From Flavobacteriales bacterium UBA1958 (GTDB taxonomy: Bacteria; Bacteroidota; Bacteroidia; Flavobacteriales_D; Sanyastnellaceae), in NCBI GenBank assembly GCA_002336675.1, contig DDEI01000079.1:1-19475 (forward strand): a DNA stretch of 19,475 nt, written 5' to 3'. Every line of letters begins with the position of its first letter. Position 1 is the stretch's first letter. Shown here one piece after another: positions 1 to 8,123 of this stretch. The position numbers and the translations under genes are program-made. Under the pieces are notes generated by a model, which saw only the letters and a program-made list of their open reading frames with translations, was not told where the DNA came from and ran no database searches.

Positions 1-8
1 TAAAGTAT

Positions 9-875
9 ATGGAACGTTATAATTTTAAAGACGAATTAACACCGGGTGTTTTTAGACTGCTAGGAAGAGTGCTGATGCCCTCTTTTATTATGTCCTTAAT
101 ATTCGTTGTAATTATAGCAGGTGTAAGCCTAGTTATAGTTCCATCCTTATCTGTCGAAGGTGAAGATGTTACGGCTTTTATCCAGTCAGCATCTAAGTAT
201 GATCCAGATGAATTAAGTGGAGTTATATCGGAGAAAATGATGAATATTTTTTCTCTTCATATGGGCTCATTTATTTCCTTAATGATTTTACTTGTATTCG
301 GAACTTTCATAGTTTATAATTTCAACTATACCTTAAGTCGCAATGAAGTAGAAAAAGGGAATAATTCTTTCTCAAGCGCACTTATTAATTTGTTTGATAA
401 AAGAATACTTCACTACCTAGTAATTTCTATTATTATTGGCGGGCTATATCAATTTTTGAATTATTTCGTTCAAATGACTGGAAATGCTTTTATCATTTTC
501 ATTTTCGCTGTTACGGTTGGTCCAGTTTATTATTGGTTTAGCTTGGCTTATGCTGCCGTAGGCGTTGGCAATATGAGCTTTTCTGAGGCATTATCCTTTA
601 CCCAAAGTGAATTAACGTCTGGCAGGGTGGCCAAGGTCTTAGGGATTGGCATTCTGTTATCAATAGCCATAGCTGTAGCTGTGGTTATAGTTGGGTTGCT
701 CGGGGTTTTAATCGCGAACATTCCTGTGGTAGGAGTTTTCTTGGCGGCACTTATGGGGGTTTTCTTATTTGCGATTTTTAGTGTTTTCATAGTGTCAGGA
801 TTTACTGGTCTATATTATAGATATGAATCTCAAGAAGAGACGGAGAGGGATGAACAGTTTATAGTTACTGACTAA
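9..875 (+). CDS. Unrecognised six-helix integral membrane protein
   Basis: A 288-residue protein with no signal peptide and about six hydrophobic segments, near residues 22-46, 86-106, 134-155, 158-184, 208-234 and 236-268. A polar stretch at 47-85 lies between the first two helices, and the C-terminal tail (271-288) is strongly acidic. I see no catalytic motif. The layout resembles the poorly characterised multi-helix proteins of Bacteroidota that are often annotated only as hypothetical membrane proteins, and no function is assigned. The ATG at 9 is the first possible start after an in-frame-independent TAA at 1-3, which could be the stop of an upstream gene; if so this gene is the last of an operon entering from the left. 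No Shine-Dalgarno sequence is seen, as is usual in this phylum. It ends 93 bp before a bidirectional terminator. Being a real gene is likely; its role is unknown. Confidence 0.85.
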   Translation: MERYNFKDELTPGVFRLLGRVLMPSFIMSLIFVVIIAGVSLVIVPSLSVEGEDVTAFIQSASKYDPDELSGVISEKMMNIFSLHMGSFISLMILLVFGTFIVYNFNYTLSRNEVEKGNNSFSSALINLFDKRILHYLVISIIIGGLYQFLNYFVQMTGNAFIIFIFAVTVGPVYYWFSLAYAAVGVGNMSFSEALSFTQSELTSGRVAKVLGIGILLSIAIAVAVVIVGLLGVLIANIPVVGVFLAALMGVFLFAIFSVFIVSGFTGLYYRYESQEETERDEQFIVTD

Positions 876-968
876 GATTGAAGTGTAAATCCGTTTTATA
901 CGGTGCAATACTTATGAGAAAAAGATGTTTAAAACAGTGAGTGCAGTATAGAAATGTTAAACACATAA

Positions 969-1001
969 AAAAAGCCCCAACCTGAAAGGTTGGGGCTTTT
1001 T
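969..1001. terminator. Bidirectional intrinsic terminator
   Basis: A perfect 15-bp stem (969-983 with 987-1001) closes a 3-base GAA loop. The core is GC-rich (AGCCCCAACCT paired with its complement), and the outer pairs are A on the left and T on the right, so each strand has a U-tract after the hairpin. It sits between two convergent genes, the membrane protein on + and the lamin-tail surface protein on -, and can stop both. Confidence 0.95.
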
Positions 1002-1019
1002 AAATTACGTATTCTTAAT

Positions 1020-4000
1020 TTATTTTTTCACCACCTGAGCTCTATAAACCTCAGTTTCAGCAGAGACCTCTATAAAGTAAGTTCCAGCCACCAGGTTAGA
1101 AACGGTTAGCGTTTCAGTTCCTTGGTTTACTTGGTTAATTTGTCTAATTACTTGTCCTATACTGTTAAATATTCTTAGAGTTCCTTTAGCAGGGACATCT
1201 ATGGTTAGCTCATGAGCTAAAGGATTTGGATAAACAGAAAGCACCTCTTTTTCATATTCAATTATTGAAAACGGAATTCCGCACGTCACTATATCAGCAA
1301 TGTATCTTGGAAGTATCTGGTATCCTTCATCGTATGGAGAGCTATTATCAAATTGACCCCCGATTCCAGTTAGAGTGAACTCCCCTTCTGGCGCATCTGT
1401 TCCAAATACATCTGTATCTGCATCTACCCTCATAAGGAAACTGTTATTCCCGTCTGTCACATCTACATTGAATCCACTCCCGTCATTTACCCACTGAGAA
1501 GCGTCTACGAGAGAGACACACTCTACAGTTATTAAATTGCTTTCTGCAAACTCGCTTAATTCTGTAATTACTATAGGGTCTATTAAGGTATTATTACTAG
1601 AAATTAATACAATAGAAGAAGCTGATATCTGTGTTAGTCCATTGAACTGGTCTATAGTTCCGACTATGTGAACACTGTCACCTTCGTTTACTACATAGTC
1701 AGATACTGGTTCAAAGTTAAATACTCCGACTCCATCAGTTGGATCTATTAACGTAAACTGAACACCAGAAGGCCTCATATTTACTCCGTAAACCACACCT
1801 CTTAGTTCACACTCTAAATCTAAATTAGTGGCGATTCCTTCTGCGTCTATAGTGGCCGCTTCTACTATTTCTAATACTGGGGTTGATTGATCACTAGGAT
1901 TTATAGTAAGTGTAAACCCATTCGTTACTAATGAAACTCCATCTGTAGGGTTCATTAATTCTAACGTGATTGTTTCTGCTCCCTCATCCATCATATCATC
2001 TACGATCGTTACATCAAATGACTGACCCATATCCATTCCTGCAGGGAATGTTAACGTTACAGGAAAACCAGTTCCATCAAAATCATCTGGAGAAACAGCT
2101 GTTCCACCTGAAAGCATAACGTCTACGGTCATATCTATATCTAATGGATTCAATACAGAAACCTCTAAAGTAACTGCCCCTGCATCTTCATTAACTGTTA
2201 TTCCGCCTAACGAAAACGATAGAGTCGGATCTGTATTTACAGAACATGGAATAATGGTGTGTGAACCGATATTACTGAAGTCATCTACTTCTAGCACGTT
2301 CCATTCGTTTTGAGCTGTACCCCAATCAGAGTTTCCTTCATTGAATTCTTCCATTCTGACTAATGTATGGTTTTGAGTTCCGTTTTCTACTTCATTTACA
2401 GTCCATCCACCATCTATGTCTACTAAAGAAGCTTCACCTATAATGTCTATAATATCGCCTGTACTAATTTGTTGTAACGCGAACACATCATCTCCATTAC
2501 TCAAGAATTGAAATTCTACATCTCTAGCCGATGCGATCGCTGGGGCTGCATCCGGGTGGGCTATTACGAAGACATCACCAGCTCCTAAAGTAGCCCCACC
2601 TAAAATATCATTTGTGTAATCCCATTCACCTTCTACATCGCACCCATTAGAACAATTTACTAACTGGTAATCTGCTAATGAAATTGGAAATTGTGTAGGG
2701 TTATAGATCTCTAGGGCTTTGTTGTTAGAAGTCCCTTCCATATACTCCGAAAAGAAAATACTTCCACAACCTTCTATAGCGACACATTCTTGACGAGTCA
2801 CTGTAACGTAGTTAGAAGACAATTCTAAACAAGCTCCATCCGTTTGCACACCTAAAGCCGAGTCCCCTGCCTCTAATGTCATAGGGTCTAGTGCTCCTTG
2901 GAAGCTTAATCCCCAGACTCTGCATATTCCTGCGGTAGCTTCATTGAAATCATTAGAGTCTCCGACTAGAACAGTGAGGATGATATTCGCTTCATCAGTC
3001 ACTACATAAGCATAAGAGTCTTCAGTAGCTATAGACGTGTTAGTGAATGTAAGCAAATCTGTTTCTTCATCTAAACAGACTACTACATTTTCTCCAGCGT
3101 CACTGCTAACCATTCCCCCGTCACAATCAGGGAAACATACGTTTCTAGTAATAGTTAAATAGTTAGAAGAAAACGAAAGACAATCACCATCCGTAGCGAT
3201 CACTACTGCATCTTCTCCTGCAGACAAAGTTTCTTCGTCTAATTCTCCGTTAAAAGCTATTCCGTGTATTCTACATACTCCTTCTGGGAGTGAAGAAGAG
3301 TCGATAGTTTCTCCGTTAGATGTAGTGATGATGATGTTGTCTTCATCAGTAATAATGTAGATGAAACCATCACCTACATTACTTACTACGCTAAAATCTA
3401 TAAGCTCTATAGCATCGTCATCTATACAAAAGGTCATTTCGGTCATTTCATCGTCAAAAGCCAATGAACCACCAAAACAACTCGGAACGTTAGAGGTTCC
3501 GGGAGACGGAGCTTGAACTAGAAACCCTGTTGGGCATAATGCTGTTCCTCCGTCTGGCACTCTAGAGATGCTTTCTACATCGCCTTCTCCGTTTTCACCT
3601 TCATTGTATTGAATTTGACATTCAGCAGCAAGGAATCCTAACAACTCAGCGTCATCATTATCATTACTGTCATAAATCACAAGATCTACTAAACCATCAA
3701 TAGTAATCATGTCACCATCTAAGATAGGTGCTCCAGGATTAAGGTATAGAGCCACAGCGTCTGCTCCGTTTTGTAAATCATTGTCATCAAAAATCACATC
3801 TACATTGGCAACAGCTGCATTTCCCACCACGAAAAAACCATCAGTAATAGTATTTCCTGTGAGGTCGATAACGTTATAAGCGCTATCGCCGTTCCCATTA
3901 AAGAAGACTAAAAAATAACCATCTAAAGAAGTTTCTTCAGCCGCATAAAGTTCCACGAACTCAGCCGTGTCGGATCCGGGTGTGTTCGAGTCGATTTCAT

Positions 4001-4070
4001 TAATGGTGATTTGAGAAAAGCCCGTCAAACTGAAGAATACAGCTAGAGCCGAAAGTATAAGTGTTTTCAT
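1020..4070 (-). CDS. T9SS-secreted lamin-tail / Calx-beta / OB-fold surface protein
   Basis: A secreted 1016-residue protein. The start is ATG at 4070, because MKTLILSALAVFFSLTGFSQ is a typical signal peptide; an ATG at 4136 lies upstream of the predicted promoter and would bury the signal. Domains (residues from 4070): lamin-tail domain about 20-150 (INEIDSNTPGSDTAEFVELY); two cysteine-framed repeats about 215-312 and 332-429; second lamin-tail domain about 436-548 (FFSEYMEGTSNNKALEIYNP); Calx-beta domain about 614-726; OB-fold-like region about 730-928 (VNEGDSVHIVGTIDQFNGLT); T9SS type A sorting domain about 941-1016 (VLSVYPNP, then AGTYFIEV). Lamin-tail plus OB modules occur in extracellular nucleases, but no endonuclease catalytic domain is present here. 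The protein is very acidic and probably exported through the T9SS to the cell surface or medium. Role unknown; adhesion or ligand binding is only inference. Confidence 0.92.
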   Translation of the reverse strand: MKTLILSALAVFFSLTGFSQITINEIDSNTPGSDTAEFVELYAAEETSLDGYFLVFFNGNGDSAYNVIDLTGNTITDGFFVVGNAAVANVDVIFDDNDLQNGADAVALYLNPGAPILDGDMITIDGLVDLVIYDSNDNDDAELLGFLAAECQIQYNEGENGEGDVESISRVPDGGTALCPTGFLVQAPSPGTSNVPSCFGGSLAFDDEMTEMTFCIDDDAIELIDFSVVSNVGDGFIYIITDEDNIIITTSNGETIDSSSLPEGVCRIHGIAFNGELDEETLSAGEDAVVIATDGDCLSFSSNYLTITRNVCFPDCDGGMVSSDAGENVVVCLDEETDLLTFTNTSIATEDSYAYVVTDEANIILTVLVGDSNDFNEATAGICRVWGLSFQGALDPMTLEAGDSALGVQTDGACLELSSNYVTVTRQECVAIEGCGSIFFSEYMEGTSNNKALEIYNPTQFPISLADYQLVNCSNGCDVEGEWDYTNDILGGATLGAGDVFVIAHPDAAPAIASARDVEFQFLSNGDDVFALQQISTGDIIDIIGEASLVDIDGGWTVNEVENGTQNHTLVRMEEFNEGNSDWGTAQNEWNVLEVDDFSNIGSHTIIPCSVNTDPTLSFSLGGITVNEDAGAVTLEVSVLNPLDIDMTVDVMLSGGTAVSPDDFDGTGFPVTLTFPAGMDMGQSFDVTIVDDMMDEGAETITLELMNPTDGVSLVTNGFTLTINPSDQSTPVLEIVEAATIDAEGIATNLDLECELRGVVYGVNMRPSGVQFTLIDPTDGVGVFNFEPVSDYVVNEGDSVHIVGTIDQFNGLTQISASSIVLISSNNTLIDPIVITELSEFAESNLITVECVSLVDASQWVNDGSGFNVDVTDGNNSFLMRVDADTDVFGTDAPEGEFTLTGIGGQFDNSSPYDEGYQILPRYIADIVTCGIPFSIIEYEKEVLSVYPNPLAHELTIDVPAKGTLRIFNSIGQVIRQINQVNQGTETLTVSNLVAGTYFIEVSAETEVYRAQVVKK
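2784..3428 (-). repeat. Two tandem ~98-residue cysteine-framed repeats within the surface protein
   Basis: The two copies are encoded at 3135-3428 and 2784-3077. Each opens with C(I/L)D, carries a central TDExNII segment, then GxCRxxGxxFxGxLxxxTLxAGxxA, TDGxCLxxSSNY(L/V)T(I/V)TR and a final cysteine. Four cysteines per copy keep their relative positions in the second half, suggesting disulfide-stabilised beta modules outside the cell. The copies are clearly related but diverged, so this is an old protein repeat, not a recent DNA duplication. I recall similar repeats in other large T9SS proteins but cannot name the family. Confidence 0.8.
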
Positions 4071-4094
4071 GAAATGTTTTTTTGTTTTGAAGGC

Positions 4095-4126
4095 CAAAGA
4101 TATTATTTTAATTAGGGGATACTCAA
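4095..4126 (-). promoter_or_regulatory. Bacteroidota-type promoter of the lamin-tail surface protein
   Basis: On the minus strand, TATCTTTG (4102-4095) matches the Bacteroidota -7 consensus TAnnTTTG exactly. A TTG (4126-4124) lies 21 bases upstream, within the usual spacing for the -33 element. Transcription would begin near 4087, giving a leader of roughly 17 bases before the ATG at 4070. This supports the shorter start over the ATG at 4136. Confidence 0.7.
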
Positions 4127-4136
4127 GACTATTCAT

Positions 4137-4144
4137 TAATTTTA
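4137..4144 (+). promoter_or_regulatory. Weak candidate -7 element for the PKD/C2 surface protein
   Basis: TAATTTTA differs from TAnnTTTG only in its last base and lies 18 bases before the ATG at 4163. No clear -33 TTG is seen at the expected distance. It is proposed mainly because the gene starts divergently from its neighbour within 92 bp and needs a promoter here. Confidence 0.3.
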
Positions 4145-4162
4145 TCTGAATAAATCCTTATC

Positions 4163-5911
4163 ATGAAAGCTCTTTACTTTTTCTTCTTTTTTTCTTTTAT
4201 AGGTTTTGGCGGCTTATACTCCCAAAACACAGATTGCACCGCTGATGAAAGCTGCGGAGAAGGAGCGACCTTTCCTGTGTTGTGTCCTGAAATTTTAATA
4301 AGCGCTGTGGCAGGAGAGTATTATGAAGAAATTATTAGTATTTACTTACCTAGTGAGATTGAGGCGGAAGGGATTTCTACAACCTTAGAAGAGGTGGTCA
4401 TCTTATCTATTACAGGGCTTCCTTTTGGGATGGAATTAGTTATTAATGATGATGATTTAACTTTTTATCCAACACAGGGAGATACATATGGTTGTGCGAC
4501 ACTTTACGGAACACCTTTACTTTCTGGTTTTTATGATATAACTATTAATGTCCAAGTCACAGTCCTCGTTTTTGGATTTGAACAAGTGCTTAACCAAGCG
4601 TTTGCCTCACCGATTGAGGTCTTGGCAGGAGAGTCATCTAACAGCAGTTTTACTATCTCCACTAGTGCAGGATGTGGTGACCTATCTTTAGAATTAAATT
4701 CTTTAATTGACGGAAGCCCCAGCCCTACAGAGTACTTGTGGGATTTTGGGAATGGCGTCACCAGCACACAAGCAAGTCCTGAAGCTCAAGACTATTTAGA
4801 TTCAGGCGATTACAACGTTTCGTTGACTACTACTATTTTTCAGTATGAATTAGACCAGTTAGTGCTCAATTCTATTTCAGGGGATGGTGATGGAGATCCT
4901 GATGAGGGTTTTGGGTTGTTTAGCCCAGACCCTTACCTAATAATTCTAGACGGTAACGGATCAGTGATTTTTACTACAAGCTCCATAGATGATGTGGAGT
5001 CAGCGACCTTTTCTAATTTGAACATTTTACTTAGTTCTCAGTTCAATGAATTTGTAGTGCAAATTTGGGATTCGGATACGTTCACTGAAGATGATTTCTT
5101 AGGTCAGTTTGTTATTTCAAACCCTTCTGCTGGAACTGGAGCTTTCAATAATAATGGTTCCGGAGGGAGCTACAGTATAAGCTATGAGGTGAGTAGTCAG
5201 TTTTTTAATGAAGAGTTAGTTTCTGTATTCCCGCTTCCTGATGCCGTCCTACAATACTCCGAAGAACTTCAAACATTATCAGTTCCTCCCGCGGAAAATA
5301 ATTTTTACCAGTGGACATTAAATGGGGAACTTTTAGGAGGTGAAAACCAAAACATCATTGGGCTAGAAACACCAGGGATTTATCAGTGTCAAGTGACGAA
5401 TGAATTTAGCTGCTCTGTTCTGTCTGAAGAATATGTTCTCTGCCCTGTTATAGAAATAACATTTGGAGATAATTTACTTAGCGTGTCCTTAGGTTTTCAG
5501 TCTTATGTTTGGTTTTATAATGGATTAGAACTAGATAGCGAAACAAATAATGAATTATCCTTCCAGGGGGATGGAAATTATGCCGTTGAAATTACCACTT
5601 CATACGGATGTGAAGTAACTTCAGCAGTCATTTCAGTTGTCGATAGTGTCTTTGAATTGGATTCAAAAATCTCACTTAATGTGTATCCAAATCCTGCTTC
5701 AAACGAGTTGATTATCCAATCATCCTCATTGAATGAGCAAACGCTGGTTAAAGTCTTTTCATTCAATGGTCAAGTAGTAATTCTCGAATCAATCAACTCC
5801 TCACCTTCTGGTAAAATTGAACTTAATGTTTCTAACTTATCGCCAGGAGCTTACACTGTAAGCCTTGAAAATAACTCGGGAATAATTGGAAGAGCGAAAT
5901 TTATGAAATAA
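4163..5911 (+). CDS. T9SS-secreted Ig/PKD protein with a C2-like segment
   Basis: A secreted 582-residue protein. A signal peptide (1-21, MKALYFFFFFSFIGFGGLYSQ) fixes the start. Segments: about 22-155 a putative Ig-like module (TGLPFGMEL, then YGTPLLSGFYDITINV); about 160-225 a PKD-like module (PTEYLWDFGNGVTSTQ, then SGDYNVSL); about 228-318 a C2-like segment with an Asp-rich loop (DGDGDPD), DPYLII and WDSDTFTEDDFLGQF; about 350-425 and 428-492 two Ig/PKD-like modules with matching cores (FYQWTLNG and YVWFYNGLEL); about 502-582 a T9SS type A sorting domain (LNVYPNPASNELII, then SPGAYTVSL). Paired cysteines are scattered through the ectodomain. The protein should be exported across the outer membrane by the T9SS. 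An adhesive or calcium-binding role is inference. Its 3' end overlaps the convergent kbl by 11 bp, with no terminator between them. Confidence 0.9.
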   Translation: MKALYFFFFFSFIGFGGLYSQNTDCTADESCGEGATFPVLCPEILISAVAGEYYEEIISIYLPSEIEAEGISTTLEEVVILSITGLPFGMELVINDDDLTFYPTQGDTYGCATLYGTPLLSGFYDITINVQVTVLVFGFEQVLNQAFASPIEVLAGESSNSSFTISTSAGCGDLSLELNSLIDGSPSPTEYLWDFGNGVTSTQASPEAQDYLDSGDYNVSLTTTIFQYELDQLVLNSISGDGDGDPDEGFGLFSPDPYLIILDGNGSVIFTTSSIDDVESATFSNLNILLSSQFNEFVVQIWDSDTFTEDDFLGQFVISNPSAGTGAFNNNGSGGSYSISYEVSSQFFNEELVSVFPLPDAVLQYSEELQTLSVPPAENNFYQWTLNGELLGGENQNIIGLETPGIYQCQVTNEFSCSVLSEEYVLCPVIEITFGDNLLSVSLGFQSYVWFYNGLELDSETNNELSFQGDGNYAVEITTSYGCEVTSAVISVVDSVFELDSKISLNVYPNPASNELIIQSSSLNEQTLVKVFSFNGQVVILESINSSPSGKIELNVSNLSPGAYTVSLENNSGIIGRAKFMK

Positions 5912-7091
5912 CACCAAGTTCTTTTCCTACCTCAGCAAAAGCAGTTATTGCTTGGTCTATGTGCTCTTTTTCATGCGCCGCGCTTAGTTGAACTCGAATT
6001 CTAGCTTGTTCTTTAGGAACTACAGGGTAAAAGAATCCTATTACATAGATTCCTTTTTCTAGTAATTTATCAGCCATTGTTTGACTCAGTTTAGCGTCAT
6101 ATAACATAACGGGAACGATAGCCGATTCTCCATCTTTTATGTCAAATCCAGCTGCTTTTATTCCATCTTTAAAGTAGTTCGTATTCCACTCTAATTTATC
6201 TCTAAGAGAAGTGTCACTAGAAATCATATCCAACACTGTTAAGCTAGCTCCGACTATGTTTGGTGCTAGAGAATTAGAGAATAAGTATGGACGTGAACGC
6301 TGACGCAGCAGCTCTATAATTTCTTTTCGCCCTGAAGTAAACCCTCCCATGGCACCACCTAAGGCTTTTCCCAAAGTCCCTGTAATGATGTCTATTCTAC
6401 CCAATACATTTTTTAGCTCATGTGTTCCTCTCCCAGTCTTTCCTATGAATCCTGTAGCGTGGCATTCATCAACCATAACAAGTGCATCATACTTATCTGC
6501 CAAGTCACATATTTTATCTAACTGAGCCACATAACCATCCATAGAGAAAACCCCATCTGTAACTATAATTTTAAATCGAGCTCCTTCTGCTGCTTTAAGT
6601 TGAGTTTCTAAATCAGCCATATCGTTGTTGGCATATCTGAATCTAGCTGCTTTGCAAAGCCTGACACCATCTATAATTGAGGCATGGTTCAGTGAGTCAG
6701 AGATAATAGCATCTTCTTTAGTTAAAAGAGGTTCGAAAACACCTCCATTAGCATCGAAAGCAGCAGCATATAAAATGGTATCTTCTGTTCCGAGGTACTC
6801 AGCTAACTTGGCTTCTAAATCTTTATGGATGTTTTGAGTTCCACATATAAATCTTACAGAACTCATCCCGAAACCATGTGAATCTAGTGCGTTTTTAGCT
6901 CCCTCTATTACTTTAGGGTGATTTGAAAGTCCTAGATAGTTGTTTGCGCAGAAATTAATTACTTCTTCTCCTGTCGAAATTTTAATAACCGCCTCCTGTG
7001 GTGAGGTGATAATTCTTTCTTTCTTAAATAGGCCTGCTGATTCTATTTCAGCTAATTCAGCTTTTAGATGATCTTTTAATTTTCCGTACAT
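5901..7091 (-). CDS. kbl: Glycine C-acetyltransferase (2-amino-3-ketobutyrate CoA ligase)
   Basis: This is a cytosolic PLP enzyme of the alpha-oxoamine synthase family. It converts 2-amino-3-ketobutyrate plus CoA to glycine and acetyl-CoA, the second step of threonine breakdown through threonine dehydrogenase. The 396 residues match the family length (E. coli Kbl is 398). Visible motifs are NFCANNYLGL (46-55), SDSLNHASIID with His136, the PLP aspartate in VDECHATGFIGKTGRG (Asp208, His211), the PLP lysine in TGTLGKALGG (Lys242), and a Kbl-like C-terminal block GFFYPVVPKEQARIRVQLSAAH (split across 353-374). BioF and serine palmitoyltransferase are relatives, but the FFYPVVP and GKTGRGTHE blocks favour Kbl. 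No threonine dehydrogenase gene is adjacent. It lies 66 bp after the isoprenyl synthase gene with no obvious promoter between, so it is probably the last gene of the four-gene unit. Confidence 0.9.
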   Translation of the reverse strand: MYGKLKDHLKAELAEIESAGLFKKERIITSPQEAVIKISTGEEVINFCANNYLGLSNHPKVIEGAKNALDSHGFGMSSVRFICGTQNIHKDLEAKLAEYLGTEDTILYAAAFDANGGVFEPLLTKEDAIISDSLNHASIIDGVRLCKAARFRYANNDMADLETQLKAAEGARFKIIVTDGVFSMDGYVAQLDKICDLADKYDALVMVDECHATGFIGKTGRGTHELKNVLGRIDIITGTLGKALGGAMGGFTSGRKEIIELLRQRSRPYLFSNSLAPNIVGASLTVLDMISSDTSLRDKLEWNTNYFKDGIKAAGFDIKDGESAIVPVMLYDAKLSQTMADKLLEKGIYVIGFFYPVVPKEQARIRVQLSAAHEKEHIDQAITAFAEVGKELGVIS

Positions 7092-7157
7092 GAGATGATG
7101 TTTAGTCTTATAATTGATTTATTTGTGCTGCCTGCTAAAAGCTTATTCCGTATATTT

Positions 7158-8123
7158 TTAATATTCTCTAACCATTAACCCTTCAGAGAACGTTAGAAAC
7201 TCTTCTAGTATCTTCGGGTTTCCTTCACATGAGCGAAGGCTAGCTAAAGCTTTTGCGAAGTAGGATTTAGACAGATGTTCTATGTCTTTATCTACCCCTA
7301 AAGAAGTAAATAAACGCAGTGTTTGTTCTACTTTTAGTTTAGGGTTTGGTTCTTTTTGTAATTCTATAAGTTGTGCTCTCTCGATTTCGTTAGCATTTGA
7401 AATAGCTTTTAGAGCTAAATAGGTTTTTTTATTAGCCAGGATGTCTCCGCCTTTTTGCTTTCCTACTTTTTCCATCTGACCAAACGCATCTAGATAGTCA
7501 TCTCTGAGCTGAAAGGCTATTCCCATATTTATTCCATAATCATAGATGAGGTTAGCCTCGTTATCTGCCGCTCCAGCAGTAATAGCCCCCATTTTAAGAG
7601 CGCATGCTATGAGCACACTAGTTTTCAGCGTTATCATTTCTATGTATTCCTCTATCGACACGTTGTCTCTAGTTTCAAAATCCATATCGAACTGCTGTCC
7701 TTCACAAACTTCTATAGCCGTTTGGCTGAATAGCTCGTTCAACGGTTTAATGTTTGAATCTTCAGTGTTTATTACTAATTTATAGGCTTGGACGAGCATA
7801 GCATCTCCAGATAAAATAGCTGAGTTTGTATTCCACTTCTCATGTACCGTTTCTTGTCCTCTTCTAATAGGAGCATTATCCATAATATCATCATGCATTA
7901 ATGAGAAATTATGAAAGACTTCGACGGCTAAAGCAGGATGAAGAATGTCCTCTACATTTCCTCCAAAAAAAGCGCTGGAAAGTAAAGCTAATGATGGTCT
8001 TAATCTTTTCCCTCCTAATTCTAAGATGTAGGAAATAGGTCGATAAAGCTCTTGTTCTGATAAGTTTGAAATGAAAATATTGATTCCTTTTTCTACTTCT
8101 TTCTTAGACTCGTTAAGTGTCAT
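7158..8123 (-). CDS. Short-chain isoprenyl diphosphate synthase (polyprenyl synthetase family)
   Basis: This trans-prenyltransferase condenses isopentenyl diphosphate onto an allylic diphosphate to build the precursors of quinones, carotenoids or lipid carriers. The 321 residues are full length. Motifs are GGKRLRP (37-43), the first Asp-rich motif DDIMD (78-82) followed by RRG, and the second Asp-rich motif DDYLD (208-212). Phe73 stands five positions before the first Asp-rich motif, where family studies place a bulky aromatic residue in enzymes that stop at C15 or C20, while long-chain enzymes have a small residue. I therefore infer a farnesyl or geranylgeranyl diphosphate synthase; the exact chain length cannot be read from sequence. 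Its ATG (8123-8121) overlaps the rfbA stop in an ATGA junction, which implies translational coupling. Confidence 0.9.
   Translation of the reverse strand: MTLNESKKEVEKGINIFISNLSEQELYRPISYILELGGKRLRPSLALLSSAFFGGNVEDILHPALAVEVFHNFSLMHDDIMDNAPIRRGQETVHEKWNTNSAILSGDAMLVQAYKLVINTEDSNIKPLNELFSQTAIEVCEGQQFDMDFETRDNVSIEEYIEMITLKTSVLIACALKMGAITAGAADNEANLIYDYGINMGIAFQLRDDYLDAFGQMEKVGKQKGGDILANKKTYLALKAISNANEIERAQLIELQKEPNPKLKVEQTLRLFTSLGVDKDIEHLSKSYFAKALASLRSCEGNPKILEEFLTFSEGLMVREY

Noticed and set aside
4071..4136. Upstream ATG at 4136 as start of the lamin-tail surface protein
   Set aside because: It would place 22 residues before an ordinary signal peptide, and it lies upstream of the predicted promoter (4095-4126).
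1020..5911. The two T9SS proteins as a duplicated pair
   Set aside because: They share only the C-terminal sorting domain and general beta-sandwich style; their domain order and repeats differ.
5901..7091. kbl as serine palmitoyltransferase or BioF
   Set aside because: These relatives share the PLP-lysine motif, but the VDECHATGFIGKTGRG and GFFYPVVP blocks are those of Kbl.
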